NCBI GenBank assembly: GCA_002433805.1
Contig: DJIW01000108.1
Coordinates: forward strand, 1,351 to 8,735
Source of the DNA: Competibacteraceae bacterium UBA6584
Lineage (GTDB): Bacteria; Pseudomonadota; Gammaproteobacteria; Competibacterales; Competibacteraceae
Length of the DNA: 7,385 bases
Direction of reading: 5' to 3'
Shown: positions 1-6,011 of the stretch, one piece after another
Position numbering within the stretch: the first letter of the stretch is position 1
Layout: each line of letters begins with the position of its first letter
The notes under the pieces: generated by a model
Database searches by the model: none
What the model saw: only the letters and a program-made list of their open reading frames with translations
What the model was told of the DNA's origin: nothing
Position numbers and translations under genes: made by a program

Positions 1-588
1 GCGCAGGATAGGCCCGCGCCGCCGGTTGCGCCCGCGCCGCCGGTCGCGCCCGCTCCCGCGCCTTCGAATTCGCCCCCGCTGGTCGATTCTGAAAAGGGTT
101 TGCCGGGAACCGGAGTTGACGGATTGCCGGATCGCAGTTTGCAAACCACTGTAATCGAGCCGCCGCCCGCCGAGCCGGCTATCGATCAACCGGCGCCGGC
201 GGTTTTGCCGCGTAACGTCGAGGCGCCGACGCCTGAAGCGACGGCTGTGGTGGCGCCTTTAACGCCCGTGGCGAAGTCGGTGGCCAGGCCGGAAACCGCA
301 AACAGCGCGGGCGGTGCAACCGTCGCTTCTAAAAGTGTTCTCGGCAGTAAGTCGCAGGAAGATTCCGCCGCTAGATTACCGGCGAAGGCATCTGTGAATA
401 AGACTCGGGTCCGGTCGGTTTCATCGGCGGCGACTCGTAACGCGCGCCGTTTGAGTTCGCGCAAACAAGCTCTGACGCAGGCGGATCGCCCCGAATCAGA
501 ACTGCCGGCTAGAGAGAAATCGGTTCATAAGCCGAATGTGGGCAATCCTTGGGAATCACCGACCTCGACAGGATTCAACCAGAAATGA
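1..588 (+). CDS. C-terminal part of a Pro/Ala-rich protein (partial, 5' end outside window)
   Basis: The reading frame is open from the first base, so this is the tail (195 codons) of a longer gene, not a complete small one. The visible part has no recognisable fold. It begins with a repeat of the unit P-A-P-P-V-A, continues as a low-complexity stretch rich in Pro, Ala, Val, Thr and Ser, and becomes basic (many Arg and Lys) over the last 90 residues. It ends in Asn-Pro-Trp-Glu-Ser-Pro. No membrane segment or cysteine is visible. Such composition suits a disordered linker or tail. The stop codon overlaps the ATG of the following FHA gene, so the two are probably translationally coupled. Because FHA and PP2C genes follow, the missing part could be a Ser/Thr kinase, but nothing in the visible residues shows a kinase. 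Coding is well supported by the frame and the overlap; the function is unknown. Confidence 0.75.
   Translation, partial: AQDRPAPPVAPAPPVAPAPAPSNSPPLVDSEKGLPGTGVDGLPDRSLQTTVIEPPPAEPAIDQPAPAVLPRNVEAPTPEATAVVAPLTPVAKSVARPETANSAGGATVASKSVLGSKSQEDSAARLPAKASVNKTRVRSVSSAATRNARRLSSRKQALTQADRPESELPAREKSVHKPNVGNPWESPTSTGFNQK
13..60 (+). repeat. 18-base tandem repeat coding for Pro-Ala-Pro-Pro-Val-Ala
   Basis: Two 18-base units (13-30 and 31-48) differ at one base, a T/C change in the Val codon. They are followed by a shortened, diverged third unit at 49-60. The period is a multiple of three, so copy number can change without breaking the reading frame of the proline-rich protein. It may continue upstream of the window. 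Confidence 0.8.
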
Positions 589-965
589 AATTGCCTCAGT
601 GGCCTTTTTTTCGCTTCGGACGAGGCCGGCGCGAACCGGAAGCGGTTTTGGTCAAGGCGCGCTTCATTCGCACCGATTCCTTGGGTAAGGGTCACCTCCA
701 TCTACGTTCGCCGTTATGCCGGGTGGGGCGGGCGCCGGAAAACGACATTTGCTTTGAAAACGACTCGGTTTCCGGCTATCACGCCGAAATCTATCATTTG
801 CCCAACGACGCCTTCCAGATCTGCGACTTGGATTCGACCAATGGAACCTGGGTGAACGGAAAACGGGTTCGAACTACAATTTTGCAGAACGGCGACATCG
901 TGGAAATGGGGGAAGTGCGCCTGCACTTTCGAATGGGTGACGATTCGCGAGATGAAGCACGCTAA
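585..965 (+). CDS. FHA-domain protein with intact phosphothreonine-binding motifs
   Basis: This is a 126-residue cytoplasmic protein that is almost entirely one forkhead-associated domain, a module that binds phosphothreonine peptides. After a short basic N-terminus (residues 1-20) it shows Gly48-Arg49, then Ser63-Gly-Tyr-His66 (the SxxH motif), then Asp-Ser-Thr-Asn86-Gly-Thr and Asn91-Gly92. All the residues that normally contact the phosphate and the +3 position are present, so it should be a working phosphopeptide reader. I chose ATG 585 because it overlaps the upstream stop as ATGA and has AGGA at 570-573. An in-frame TTG at 549 would lie inside the previous gene. There is no signal peptide or membrane segment. 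It sits between the Pro-rich gene and a second FHA gene, 14 bases from the latter. The partner phosphoprotein is unknown; the upstream protein or its kinase is an obvious guess. Confidence 0.9.
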   Translation: MKLPQWPFFRFGRGRREPEAVLVKARFIRTDSLGKGHLHLRSPLCRVGRAPENDICFENDSVSGYHAEIYHLPNDAFQICDLDSTNGTWVNGKRVRTTILQNGDIVEMGEVRLHFRMGDDSRDEAR

Positions 966-979
966 CAGGAAACTACACC

Positions 980-1489
980 ATGCCCCTTTACCGTAGTTTG
1001 GATAAAATTGCCGCAGGCCCGGCAAAGGTCGAGCCCACCCGCCTCGTCGCCCGCCCCGCGCCAGGAGCCAAGGTGCGCTCCAGGGCGGTCCGAGCGCCGG
1101 AGCGAACGCAGCCGGCTTCAATCGAAGCCTTTATAAAAGATCCATTAGGACCCGTGGTCGGTTGGCTGGCGGTGATTTCGGGTCCGGGATGCGGCCAAGT
1201 GCTCGGTTTGCATTATGGGGTCAACGATATCGGCCGCGGAGCCAAGGCTCGGGTCCGCCTGGATTTTGGCGACCCTTTCATCGCGCTCGACAATCAAGCC
1301 GCCATCATTTACACCGCCCGTTCCCGCCGCTTTTATTTGCAGTCGATCGCCTCGGAGACTTGGTTAAACGAGCGGCCCACCCAAGACTCCGTCGAGTTGG
1401 CTGGAGGCGAAGTTTTACAGCTCGGCCAGACCCGATTGCGGTTCGTGCCGCTGTGCGGCACGGATTTCGATTGGCGGGATAACGCCTGA
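980..1489 (+). CDS. FHA-like protein with degenerate phosphopeptide-binding site
   Basis: This protein has 169 residues. Residues 1-55 are basic, rich in Ala, Arg and Pro, and probably disordered. Residues 58-157 look like an FHA beta-sandwich: Val-Val-Gly-Trp-Leu at 59-63, a Gly-Pro-Gly turn, Asn-Asp-Ile-Gly85-Arg86, and a closing Gly-Gly-Glu-Val-Leu-Gln-Leu-Gly with Leu-Arg-Phe-Val-Pro. Arg86 is kept, but where SxxH is expected the protein reads Ile-Ala-Leu-Asp-Asn-Gln-Ala (101-107). The Thr-Asn-Gly loop is replaced by Ala-Ser-Glu-Thr-Trp-Leu-Asn (124-130). It may therefore act as a scaffold or bind something other than pThr. The start is ATG 980 with a purine-rich site ending in AGGA at 967-970. 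It lies 14 bases after the first FHA gene and 13 bases before the phosphatase, so it belongs to the same operon. The fold is likely; the role is unknown. Confidence 0.85.
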   Translation: MPLYRSLDKIAAGPAKVEPTRLVARPAPGAKVRSRAVRAPERTQPASIEAFIKDPLGPVVGWLAVISGPGCGQVLGLHYGVNDIGRGAKARVRLDFGDPFIALDNQAAIIYTARSRRFYLQSIASETWLNERPTQDSVELAGGEVLQLGQTRLRFVPLCGTDFDWRDNA

Positions 1490-1493
1490 AGCC

Positions 1494-1499
1494 GAGGGG
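1494..1499 (+). promoter_or_regulatory. Ribosome binding site of the PP2C gene
   Basis: GAGGGG lies just upstream of ATG 1503 in the 13-base gap after the second FHA gene. It supports this start and independent initiation of the phosphatase. Confidence 0.6.
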
Positions 1500-1502
1500 C
1501 CT

Positions 1503-2333
1503 ATGAGGGCGTGGATTCACGATGAAAACCGGGATCAAGGCTGTCGCGTCCGTCAGGAAGACGATTATGGGGTGTTCGAATTGCCGCCCCAACTCGAAGC
1601 CGGGGAACTGCTGCTGGTTCTCGCCGATGGCATGGGCGGCGAGCAGGCCGGAGCCTTTGCCAGCGCCCTGACGGTTCGAGGTTTCATTGAAACTTACGAT
1701 GCGCTACCCGCTGTTTCGATTCCCGATCGTCTCGAACAGACGTTGCGCTATGTCAACGAGCGCATGGCGCTGGAAGTGGCGTCCGACCCGCAAAATCTGC
1801 GCGGCATGGGCTGCACCTTGCTGGCGGTGGTGCTGGCCGATCAGAGTTTGTATTGGATCAGCGTCGGCGATTCACCGCTTTGGCTGTGGCGTCGGGGGCG
1901 CTTGCACCGTTTGAATCAGGATCATGCCTATCGCAGCGTGCTGGCGGAACGGGTGAGCGCTGGAGACATCAGCGCCGAGGAAGCGGCCAACCACCCTGAA
2001 AGGAACGCCTTGATCAGCGCCGTGACCGGCGAAACGCTGGAATTGGTGGATCTGTCGCGCGAGCCGTTCGCGCTCAAGCCCAACGATCAAATCCTGCTCG
2101 CCAGCGATGGCATTCTCACCTTGAGCGAACGCGAAATTTGTAGAATTCTGAAAGCCGCCTGCAGTTTCGGTTCGCCTTGTCAGCCTTTACTGGCGGCGGT
2201 GACGTCCCACCAAAACCCGCAACAGGATAATACGACCGTGCTGTGGGCCAAGCACGGACCGAGCCCCGCGGCCGAATCCTTTTGGCGTCAGCCCTGGGTG
2301 CGCAATACCTTGCTGTTTGGTTTTCTGGCCTAA
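1503..2333 (+). CDS. PPM/PP2C-family protein Ser/Thr phosphatase
   Basis: This is a 276-residue metal-dependent (Mn/Mg) phosphatase that removes phosphate from Ser/Thr in proteins. The family motifs appear in order: Arg17-Gln-Glu-Asp20-Asp, Asp42-Gly-Met-Gly-Gly, Gly-Met-Gly-Cys-Thr-Leu-Leu (101-107), Gly122-Asp-Ser-Pro, Asn-Gln-Asp140-His, Ala-Val-Thr-Gly (173-176), Ser-Asp202-Gly-Ile and Gln-Asp242-Asn. The metal-binding aspartates are therefore intact and the enzyme should be active. It resembles the stand-alone phosphatases paired with bacterial Ser/Thr kinases, including PppA of type VI secretion loci, although no secretion gene is visible here. With two FHA proteins upstream it probably resets a phospho-signal. 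The C-terminus (residues 261-276) follows the domain with Trp-Arg-Gln-Pro and stops inside the hydrophobic run Leu-Leu-Phe-Gly-Phe-Leu-Ala. This run is too short to cross a membrane and may be the remnant of an anchor. Confidence 0.93.
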   Translation: MRAWIHDENRDQGCRVRQEDDYGVFELPPQLEAGELLLVLADGMGGEQAGAFASALTVRGFIETYDALPAVSIPDRLEQTLRYVNERMALEVASDPQNLRGMGCTLLAVVLADQSLYWISVGDSPLWLWRRGRLHRLNQDHAYRSVLAERVSAGDISAEEAANHPERNALISAVTGETLELVDLSREPFALKPNDQILLASDGILTLSEREICRILKAACSFGSPCQPLLAAVTSHQNPQQDNTTVLWAKHGPSPAAESFWRQPWVRNTLLFGFLA

Positions 2334-2344
2334 GCGTTGGCGTC

Positions 2345-2365
2345 GTCGGCTAGGCCGACCCTTTT
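2345..2365 (+). terminator. Weak intrinsic terminator after the FHA/PP2C operon
   Basis: A perfect 6-bp GC-rich stem, GTCGGC (2345-2350) with GCCGAC (2354-2359), encloses a TAG loop. It is followed by CC and four T. It lies 11 bases after the phosphatase stop and runs into the stop codon of the convergent gene. The T-run is short, so termination may be partial. The second arm can also pair elsewhere: GACCC (2357-2361) is complementary to GGGTC (2368-2372). Only the + orientation has T residues after the stem. Confidence 0.5.
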
Positions 2366-3074
2366 ACGGGTCAATAACGGGCGTGGACCCAGGCTGATCC
2401 AGCCAGGCCAATAGATCGCCGGGCTGTTCGAGCATACCGTCGGCGCCCCATTCTTGCGGTCGGTCCTCAGGGCTTAAATAACCGAAACCCGCCACCAGCG
2501 TCCGCATTCCCGCCCGCTGGCCGGCCACGATATCGCGCTCGGCGTCGCCGACGTAAAGAGACTGTCGCGGAGATGCCGCCAGCCGGTCGCAGGCATACAG
2601 CAGCGGCTCGGGATGCGGCTTGGCTTTAGCCAGCGTATCGCCGCTGACCACGCAGGCCGAGCGCGACCAAAGCCCCAATCCTTTCAGCAGCGGTTCGGTC
2701 AGCCAACCCGGCTTATTGGTCACCACGCCCCAAGGAATCGATTGCCTTTCCAACTGTTCCAGCACCTCGGCCATGCCGGGAAACAGCCCGGATTCCACGG
2801 CGATGGCGGCGCGATAGCCTTGCAAAAAGCGCTGGTTCAGTTCCGGATAGGATGGGTCGTCGGGCAGCAAGCCAAAACCGGCTTTCAACATCCCCGGCGA
2901 GCCTTGGGACACCGTAAGCCGGATGGCGGCGACCGGCAGGGGCGGCAGCGCGCGCTCGGCGCGCAACTGGTTCAAGGCGGCGGTCAGATCGGGGGCGGTG
3001 TCCACCAAGGTGCCATCCAAATCAAACAGCACGCACGCCGGCGGTTCGAAGGCGCGGCCCGCGATGGCGCTCAT
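2364..3074 (-). CDS. mupP: HAD-family phosphatase, probable N-acetylmuramic acid 6-phosphate phosphatase
   Basis: This is a 236-residue phosphoglycolate-phosphatase-like HAD hydrolase. Motif I is Phe-Asp18-Leu-Asp20-Gly-Thr, with Asp18 as nucleophile and Asp20 as acid/base. Motif II is Val-Val-Thr119-Asn-Lys, motif III is Lys152-Pro-His-Pro-Glu-Pro, and motif IV is Val-Gly-Asp177-Ala-Glu-Arg-Asp181. A helical cap lies at about 30-110. The stretch Gly-Tyr-Leu-Ser-Pro-Glu-Asp with Trp-Gly-Ala-Asp (198-212) resembles pseudomonad MupP. The position directly after ubiG matches that gene too, which is why I prefer MupP over Gph. MupP dephosphorylates MurNAc-6-P in the recycling route that feeds UDP-MurNAc synthesis. 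Gph would clear 2-phosphoglycolate; sequence alone does not fully decide. The start overlaps the ubiG stop (ATGA, 3071-3074) and has no clear Shine-Dalgarno, so coupled translation is likely. About 13 residues precede the usual family N-terminus. Confidence 0.85.
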   Translation of the reverse strand: MSAIAGRAFEPPACVLFDLDGTLVDTAPDLTAALNQLRAERALPPLPVAAIRLTVSQGSPGMLKAGFGLLPDDPSYPELNQRFLQGYRAAIAVESGLFPGMAEVLEQLERQSIPWGVVTNKPGWLTEPLLKGLGLWSRSACVVSGDTLAKAKPHPEPLLYACDRLAASPRQSLYVGDAERDIVAGQRAGMRTLVAGFGYLSPEDRPQEWGADGMLEQPGDLLAWLDQPGSTPVIDP

Positions 3075-3790
3075 GCCGGATCGGATGGCCGGCAGTGCGT
3101 GAGGTAGTTAACCGCCACGCCCGAACCTAGCCAATAACGGCGTAGCAAAGGGTTGTAATGCATGCCGGTGAGGTGATGGAGCGCGAGCCCCGCCGCCCGC
3201 GTCCAAGCATCCAATTCCGAGGGACGAATGAACTTGCGATAATCGTGCGTGCCCTTGGGTAGCATCCGCAACACGTATTCCGCGCCGATCACGGCGAGCA
3301 CGTAGGCCGTTGGATTGCGGTTGATGGTCGAGAAAAACACGTGGCCGCCCGGTTTGAGCAAGCGGGCGCAGGCTTTGATGGTCAGCGCGGGATCGGGCAC
3401 ATGTTCCAGCATTTCCATGCAAGTCACCACCTCGAAACTGGCCGGCTCGCTTTCGGCCAGCGCTTCGGCGGTGATATGCCGGTAATCCAACACCGCGCCG
3501 GATTCCAACTGATGCAGCCGCGCCACCGTCAGCGGCGCTTCGCCCATGTCGATGCCGGTCACTTGCGCGCCGCGCAGGGCCATGCTCTCAGCCAAAATGC
3601 CGCCGCCGCAGCCTACGTCCAGCACCCGCCTGCCGGCCAGTCCGCCGCTGCGTTCGTCGATATAGTTCAACCGCAGCGGATTGATGTCGTGCAGGGGCTT
3701 GAATTCGCTATCCGGATCCCACCAGCGGCTGGCGAGCTGCTCGAATTTGGCGATTTCTTGAAAGTCTACGTTGGGGTTGGCGGTCGTCAT
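3071..3790 (-). CDS. ubiG: Ubiquinone biosynthesis O-methyltransferase UbiG
   Basis: This 239-residue SAM-dependent methyltransferase carries out both O-methylations in ubiquinone synthesis, using 2-polyprenyl-6-hydroxyphenol and 3-demethylubiquinol. It has the UbiG N-terminal signature with Phe16-Glu and Trp23-Trp-Asp, and Phe-Lys-Pro-Leu-His at 30-34. The SAM motif I is Val-Leu-Asp-Val-Gly-Cys-Gly-Gly-Gly (56-64), with acidic Asp81 in Gly-Ile-Asp and the motif Glu126-Met-Leu-Glu-His-Val-Pro-Asp. Later come Leu-Lys-Pro-Gly-Gly (145-149), Ser-Thr-Ile-Asn-Arg-Asn (154-159) and the family loop Pro-Lys-Gly-Thr-His-Asp-Tyr (178-184). Length is normal. ATG 3790 is preceded by GGAG with 7-base spacing. 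It lies 68 bases after mtaD and overlaps mupP by four bases, so all three are probably one transcript. UbiG and MtaD both handle products of SAM chemistry: UbiG releases SAH, a possible substrate of its neighbour. Confidence 0.97.
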   Translation of the reverse strand: MTTANPNVDFQEIAKFEQLASRWWDPDSEFKPLHDINPLRLNYIDERSGGLAGRRVLDVGCGGGILAESMALRGAQVTGIDMGEAPLTVARLHQLESGAVLDYRHITAEALAESEPASFEVVTCMEMLEHVPDPALTIKACARLLKPGGHVFFSTINRNPTAYVLAVIGAEYVLRMLPKGTHDYRKFIRPSELDAWTRAAGLALHHLTGMHYNPLLRRYWLGSGVAVNYLTHCRPSDPA

Positions 3791-3797
3791 GTTTTAG

Positions 3798-3816
3798 CTC
3801 CACGTACCGGATTGTA
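3798..3816 (-). promoter_or_regulatory. ubiG ribosome binding site and possible internal -10 box
   Basis: On the minus strand GGAG (3798-3801) stands 7 bases before the ubiG ATG and fixes the start. A little upstream is TACAAT (3811-3816), one base from the -10 consensus. I see no good -35 at the right distance, so an internal promoter is only possible. The ribosome binding site is the secure part. Confidence 0.45.
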
Positions 3817-3834
3817 GCGGCGAGAAGGTTGCTG

Positions 3835-3853
3835 GGATCGACCGAAACGATCC
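3835..3853 (-). other. Intercistronic hairpin between mtaD and ubiG
   Basis: GGATCG (3835-3840) and CGATCC (3848-3853) form a perfect 6-bp stem around a 7-base loop, five bases after the mtaD stop. No T-run follows it on the minus strand, so it is not a standard intrinsic terminator. It could protect or help process the mtaD-ubiG transcript, or slightly reduce read-through. Confidence 0.4.
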
Positions 3854-3858
3854 GGTGT

Positions 3859-5187
3859 TTATAGCGGGTGTTCGGCGGTAATTTTATCCCGCCAGTCGCG
3901 CGCGCGCTGGATCAACTCGGCGCAATCCAACGTGGTCAATCGCCGCTCGGCCAACAGCCGCCGGCCGGCGACCCATACGTCGGTGACTTGATGGCGGCCG
4001 GTCGCGTAAACCAACTGCGAGATCGGATGATAGATCGGTTCGGTTTCGGGCTGTTCGAGATCGACGGCGATAACATCGGCGGATTTACCCGGCTCCAGCG
4101 AGCCGGTCTCGGCGTCCAAACCGAGCGCGCGCGCGCCGTTGAGGGTGGCCATGCGCAGCACCCGAGCGGCGGGTAACACGGTGGCGTCGCCGGCCACGCC
4201 CTTGCCGAGCAACGCGGCGGTGCGCAGTTCGCCGAACAGATCGAGATCGTTGTTGCTGGCCGCGCCGTCGGTGCCGATGGCGACATTGACGCCGGCGGCA
4301 TCCAAGCGCGCGGTCGGACAAAAGCCGCTGGCCAGTTTGAGATTGGATTCCGGACAGTGGACGACATGCGCGCCGGCGTGCGCCAACCGCTCGATTTCAT
4401 CGGCTTCCAATTGCGTCATATGCACCGCCACCAAGCGCGGCGTCAGCAATCCCACTTGTTCCAGCCGCGCTAACGGCCGGCACCCGTGTTCGGCTTCGAA
4501 GCGGGCCACTTCGGCGGCGGTTTCATGAACGTGAATGTGGATGGGGATCTTCAGCTCTTCGGCCAGTTGCCCGATCCGGGCCAGCGCGGGCTCTGAAACC
4601 GTATAGGGCGCGTGCGGCGCAAACGCGGTATGGATGAGCGGGTCAGAGCGCAAGGCATCGTGTAACTGCAAGCCCTTGGCTAGATATTCATCCATCGTCC
4701 GCGCGTAGGCCGTCGGAAAATCGAAGGCGATCAAACCCACGCAGGCGCGTATCCCGCACGCGCGGGCGACGGCGGCCACCACGTCGGGAAACATATACAT
4801 GTCGTTAAAACAGGTAGTGCCGCCCCGCAGCATTTCCGCCATGGCCAACAGCGCGCCGTCGCGGACGAAGTCGGCGCCGGCCCAGCGGGTCTCGACCGGC
4901 CAAATGTGTTGTTGCAGCCACGTCATCAATGGCAGATCGTCCGCCAAGCCCCGCAGCAAGGTCATGCTGGCGTGGGTGTGCGCGTTGATCAGGCCCGGCA
5001 TCAGGACGTGGCGGTCGAGATCGAGAGCGAGTTCGGGGAGGTAACGGGCGGCGGCTTCCTCGCGCGGCATCAGAGCGAGGATACGGCCATCCAGGATGGC
5101 GAGGGCATGGTGTTCGAGAACCCGGTTTTCCGGTTCGACCGGCACGATCCAGCGGGCGTTGATCAGGGTATCGATAGCGTGCGGCAT
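3859..5187 (-). CDS. mtaD: 5-methylthioadenosine/S-adenosylhomocysteine deaminase (TRZ/ATZ amidohydrolase)
   Basis: This 442-residue cytoplasmic zinc hydrolase of the amidohydrolase superfamily deaminates MTA to methylthioinosine, and SAH to S-inosylhomocysteine. Metal ligands and catalytic residues are visible: His70-Thr-His72 in Asn-Ala-His-Thr-His-Ala, Pro-His192-Ala-Pro-Tyr, His219-Val-His-Glu222, Val-His256-Met, His277-Cys-Pro-Glu-Ser-Asn and Gly-Thr-Asp307-Gly-Ala-Ala-Ser-Asn-Asn. The last motif and the HVHE motif are typical of MTA/SAH deaminases rather than of chlorohydrolases such as TrzN or AtzA. Length matches the family. ATG 5187 has GGAG 8 bases upstream and a consensus -10 further up. 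It heads the mtaD-ubiG-mupP operon. Together with mtnA it suggests methionine salvage by deamination first, as known in Pseudomonas aeruginosa. Balance between MTA, SAH and other adenosine substrates cannot be judged from sequence. Confidence 0.93.
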   Translation of the reverse strand: MPHAIDTLINARWIVPVEPENRVLEHHALAILDGRILALMPREEAAARYLPELALDLDRHVLMPGLINAHTHASMTLLRGLADDLPLMTWLQQHIWPVETRWAGADFVRDGALLAMAEMLRGGTTCFNDMYMFPDVVAAVARACGIRACVGLIAFDFPTAYARTMDEYLAKGLQLHDALRSDPLIHTAFAPHAPYTVSEPALARIGQLAEELKIPIHIHVHETAAEVARFEAEHGCRPLARLEQVGLLTPRLVAVHMTQLEADEIERLAHAGAHVVHCPESNLKLASGFCPTARLDAAGVNVAIGTDGAASNNDLDLFGELRTAALLGKGVAGDATVLPAARVLRMATLNGARALGLDAETGSLEPGKSADVIAVDLEQPETEPIYHPISQLVYATGRHQVTDVWVAGRRLLAERRLTTLDCAELIQRARDWRDKITAEHPL

Positions 5188-5211
5188 TCAAGGGTCTCCG
5201 AGGGTGCTCGG

Positions 5212-5240
5212 ATTATAAGCGCGAACCCGTAAACCGCTAA
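5212..5240 (-). promoter_or_regulatory. Candidate promoter of the mtaD-ubiG-mupP operon
   Basis: On the minus strand a perfect TATAAT (-10) lies at 5212-5217. A poor -35 (TTAGCG, 5235-5240) lies 17 bases upstream. The start point would be near 5205, giving a leader of about 18 bases that includes the GGAG site. The -35 overlaps the edge of the T-run of the ompA terminator, so the two units are packed back to back. The -10 is convincing; the -35 is not. Confidence 0.55.
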
Positions 5241-5266
5241 AAAAAACGCCCCGGAAAACCGGGGCG
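5239..5266 (-). terminator. Strong intrinsic terminator of ompA
   Basis: A perfect 8-bp GC-rich stem (5259-5266 with 5247-5254), closed by a four-base loop, is followed on the minus strand by eight T (5246-5239). It begins 30 bases after the ompA stop. This separates ompA from the mtaD operon. Confidence 0.93.
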
Positions 5267-5296
5267 CGGGTGAAGCTGTTCGGACGAGCCAGGCGA

Positions 5297-5908
5297 TTAC
5301 TCGCGGCACATCTCGGTCAGCGTGGTGATTTCCACGCGGCGGTTCTGAGCGCGGCCTTCCGGGTTGTCTCGACCGTTGGGCAGGGTATTGGGCGCGACCG
5401 GCTGCGATTCGCCCATGCTGTTGGTGGTGAGCTTGCCGGCGGGGACATTGCGGGAAGCCAGATAGCTGGCCACGGTGTCGGCGCGACGTTGGCCCAACCG
5501 CATGTTGTAGGCGTCGGTGCCCTTGGCGTCGGTATGGCCGACGATCTTGACCGTGGAAACCCGCTCGGCCCGGTTGATGTCGGAGGCCAGCTGTTCGAGT
5601 CTGGCGCGGCCGCGCGGCTTCAGCTCGGAGCGGTCGAAATCAAACAGGGTGTCGGTGCCCAGCGTGATCTTTTCGCACTGCGGAGGAGCGGGTTCGACGG
5701 CGACAGCGCCGCCGCATTCTGGAACATCCTTCTCAGGCGTCCACCAAGGCGTGCGGATGCAGCGGCCGTAGGGATCCTTGACGATCTTGTCCCACGGATC
5801 GACCGCGTAGATGCAGCCGTACTTGTTGATTGCGTGAGCAGGCAGGGCGGCAAACAGCATCACCGAGGCAGCCAAGCCCAAGCCAAGCTTATGGAGTTTC
5901 ACTTTCAT
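5297..5908 (-). CDS. OmpA-family outer-membrane/periplasmic peptidoglycan-binding protein
   Basis: This 203-residue precursor has a clear Sec signal peptide: Lys-rich start, hydrophobic core at 8-22, and Ala-His-Ala ending at residue 26. A short linker (27-80) contains Cys32, Cys50, Cys65 and Cys78 and the pattern Cys-Ile-Arg-Thr-Pro-Trp-Trp-Thr-Pro-Glu-Lys, seen in several proteobacterial OmpA-like proteins. The OmpA C-terminal domain (about 82-198) has Phe-Asp-Phe-Asp-Arg-Ser-Glu-Leu, Gly124-His-Thr-Asp127, Gly-Gln-Arg-Arg-Ala-Asp-Thr-Val and Asn-Arg-Arg-Val-Glu-Ile, matching the diaminopimelate-binding pocket. There is no N-terminal eight-strand barrel, so it is a small RmpM-like type that tethers the envelope to peptidoglycan. 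I chose ATG 5908 over an upstream in-frame GTG (5953) because it gives a normal signal peptide and has GGGAGAG with 7-base spacing. It is transcribed alone, with its own promoter region and terminator. Confidence 0.93.
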   Translation of the reverse strand: MKVKLHKLGLGLAASVMLFAALPAHAINKYGCIYAVDPWDKIVKDPYGRCIRTPWWTPEKDVPECGGAVAVEPAPPQCEKITLGTDTLFDFDRSELKPRGRARLEQLASDINRAERVSTVKIVGHTDAKGTDAYNMRLGQRRADTVASYLASRNVPAGKLTTNSMGESQPVAPNTLPNGRDNPEGRAQNRRVEITTLTEMCRE

Positions 5909-5915
5909 CGATATA

Positions 5916-5922
5916 CTCTCCC
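5916..5922 (-). promoter_or_regulatory. ompA ribosome binding site
   Basis: GGGAGAG on the minus strand lies 7 bases before ATG 5908. This strong site decides the ompA start in favour of the ATG over the upstream GTG. Confidence 0.8.
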
Positions 5923-6011
5923 AATAGACACCAAAAATTTCTGTGCGCGACACGTTTCAAACTCGAGTCACGGCAGGAACCGGAGTCGGTCAAACCGCGA
6001 TGATATCCGCT

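Noticed and set aside
549..584. Upstream TTG start for the first FHA gene
   Set aside because: It lies inside the preceding gene without a better ribosome site; ATG 585 gives the typical ATGA overlap.
2613..3817. Two + strand open frames opposite mupP and ubiG (about 160 codons each)
   Set aside because: Both are His/Gln/Arg/Gly-rich translations of the antisense strand of well-recognised enzymes, with no motifs of their own.
5198..5211. Five-base inverted repeat CCGAG/CTCGG in the mtaD leader
   Set aside because: It is too short, and the region too GC-rich, to separate it from chance.
5909..5953. Upstream GTG start for ompA adding 15 residues
   Set aside because: It would put a polar, acidic segment before the signal peptide. 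The ATG at 5908 has a strong ribosome site and a normal signal peptide.
5961..5968. Palindrome ACTCGAGT upstream of ompA
   Set aside because: An eight-base palindrome is expected by chance in a window this size and it lacks a promoter-related position.
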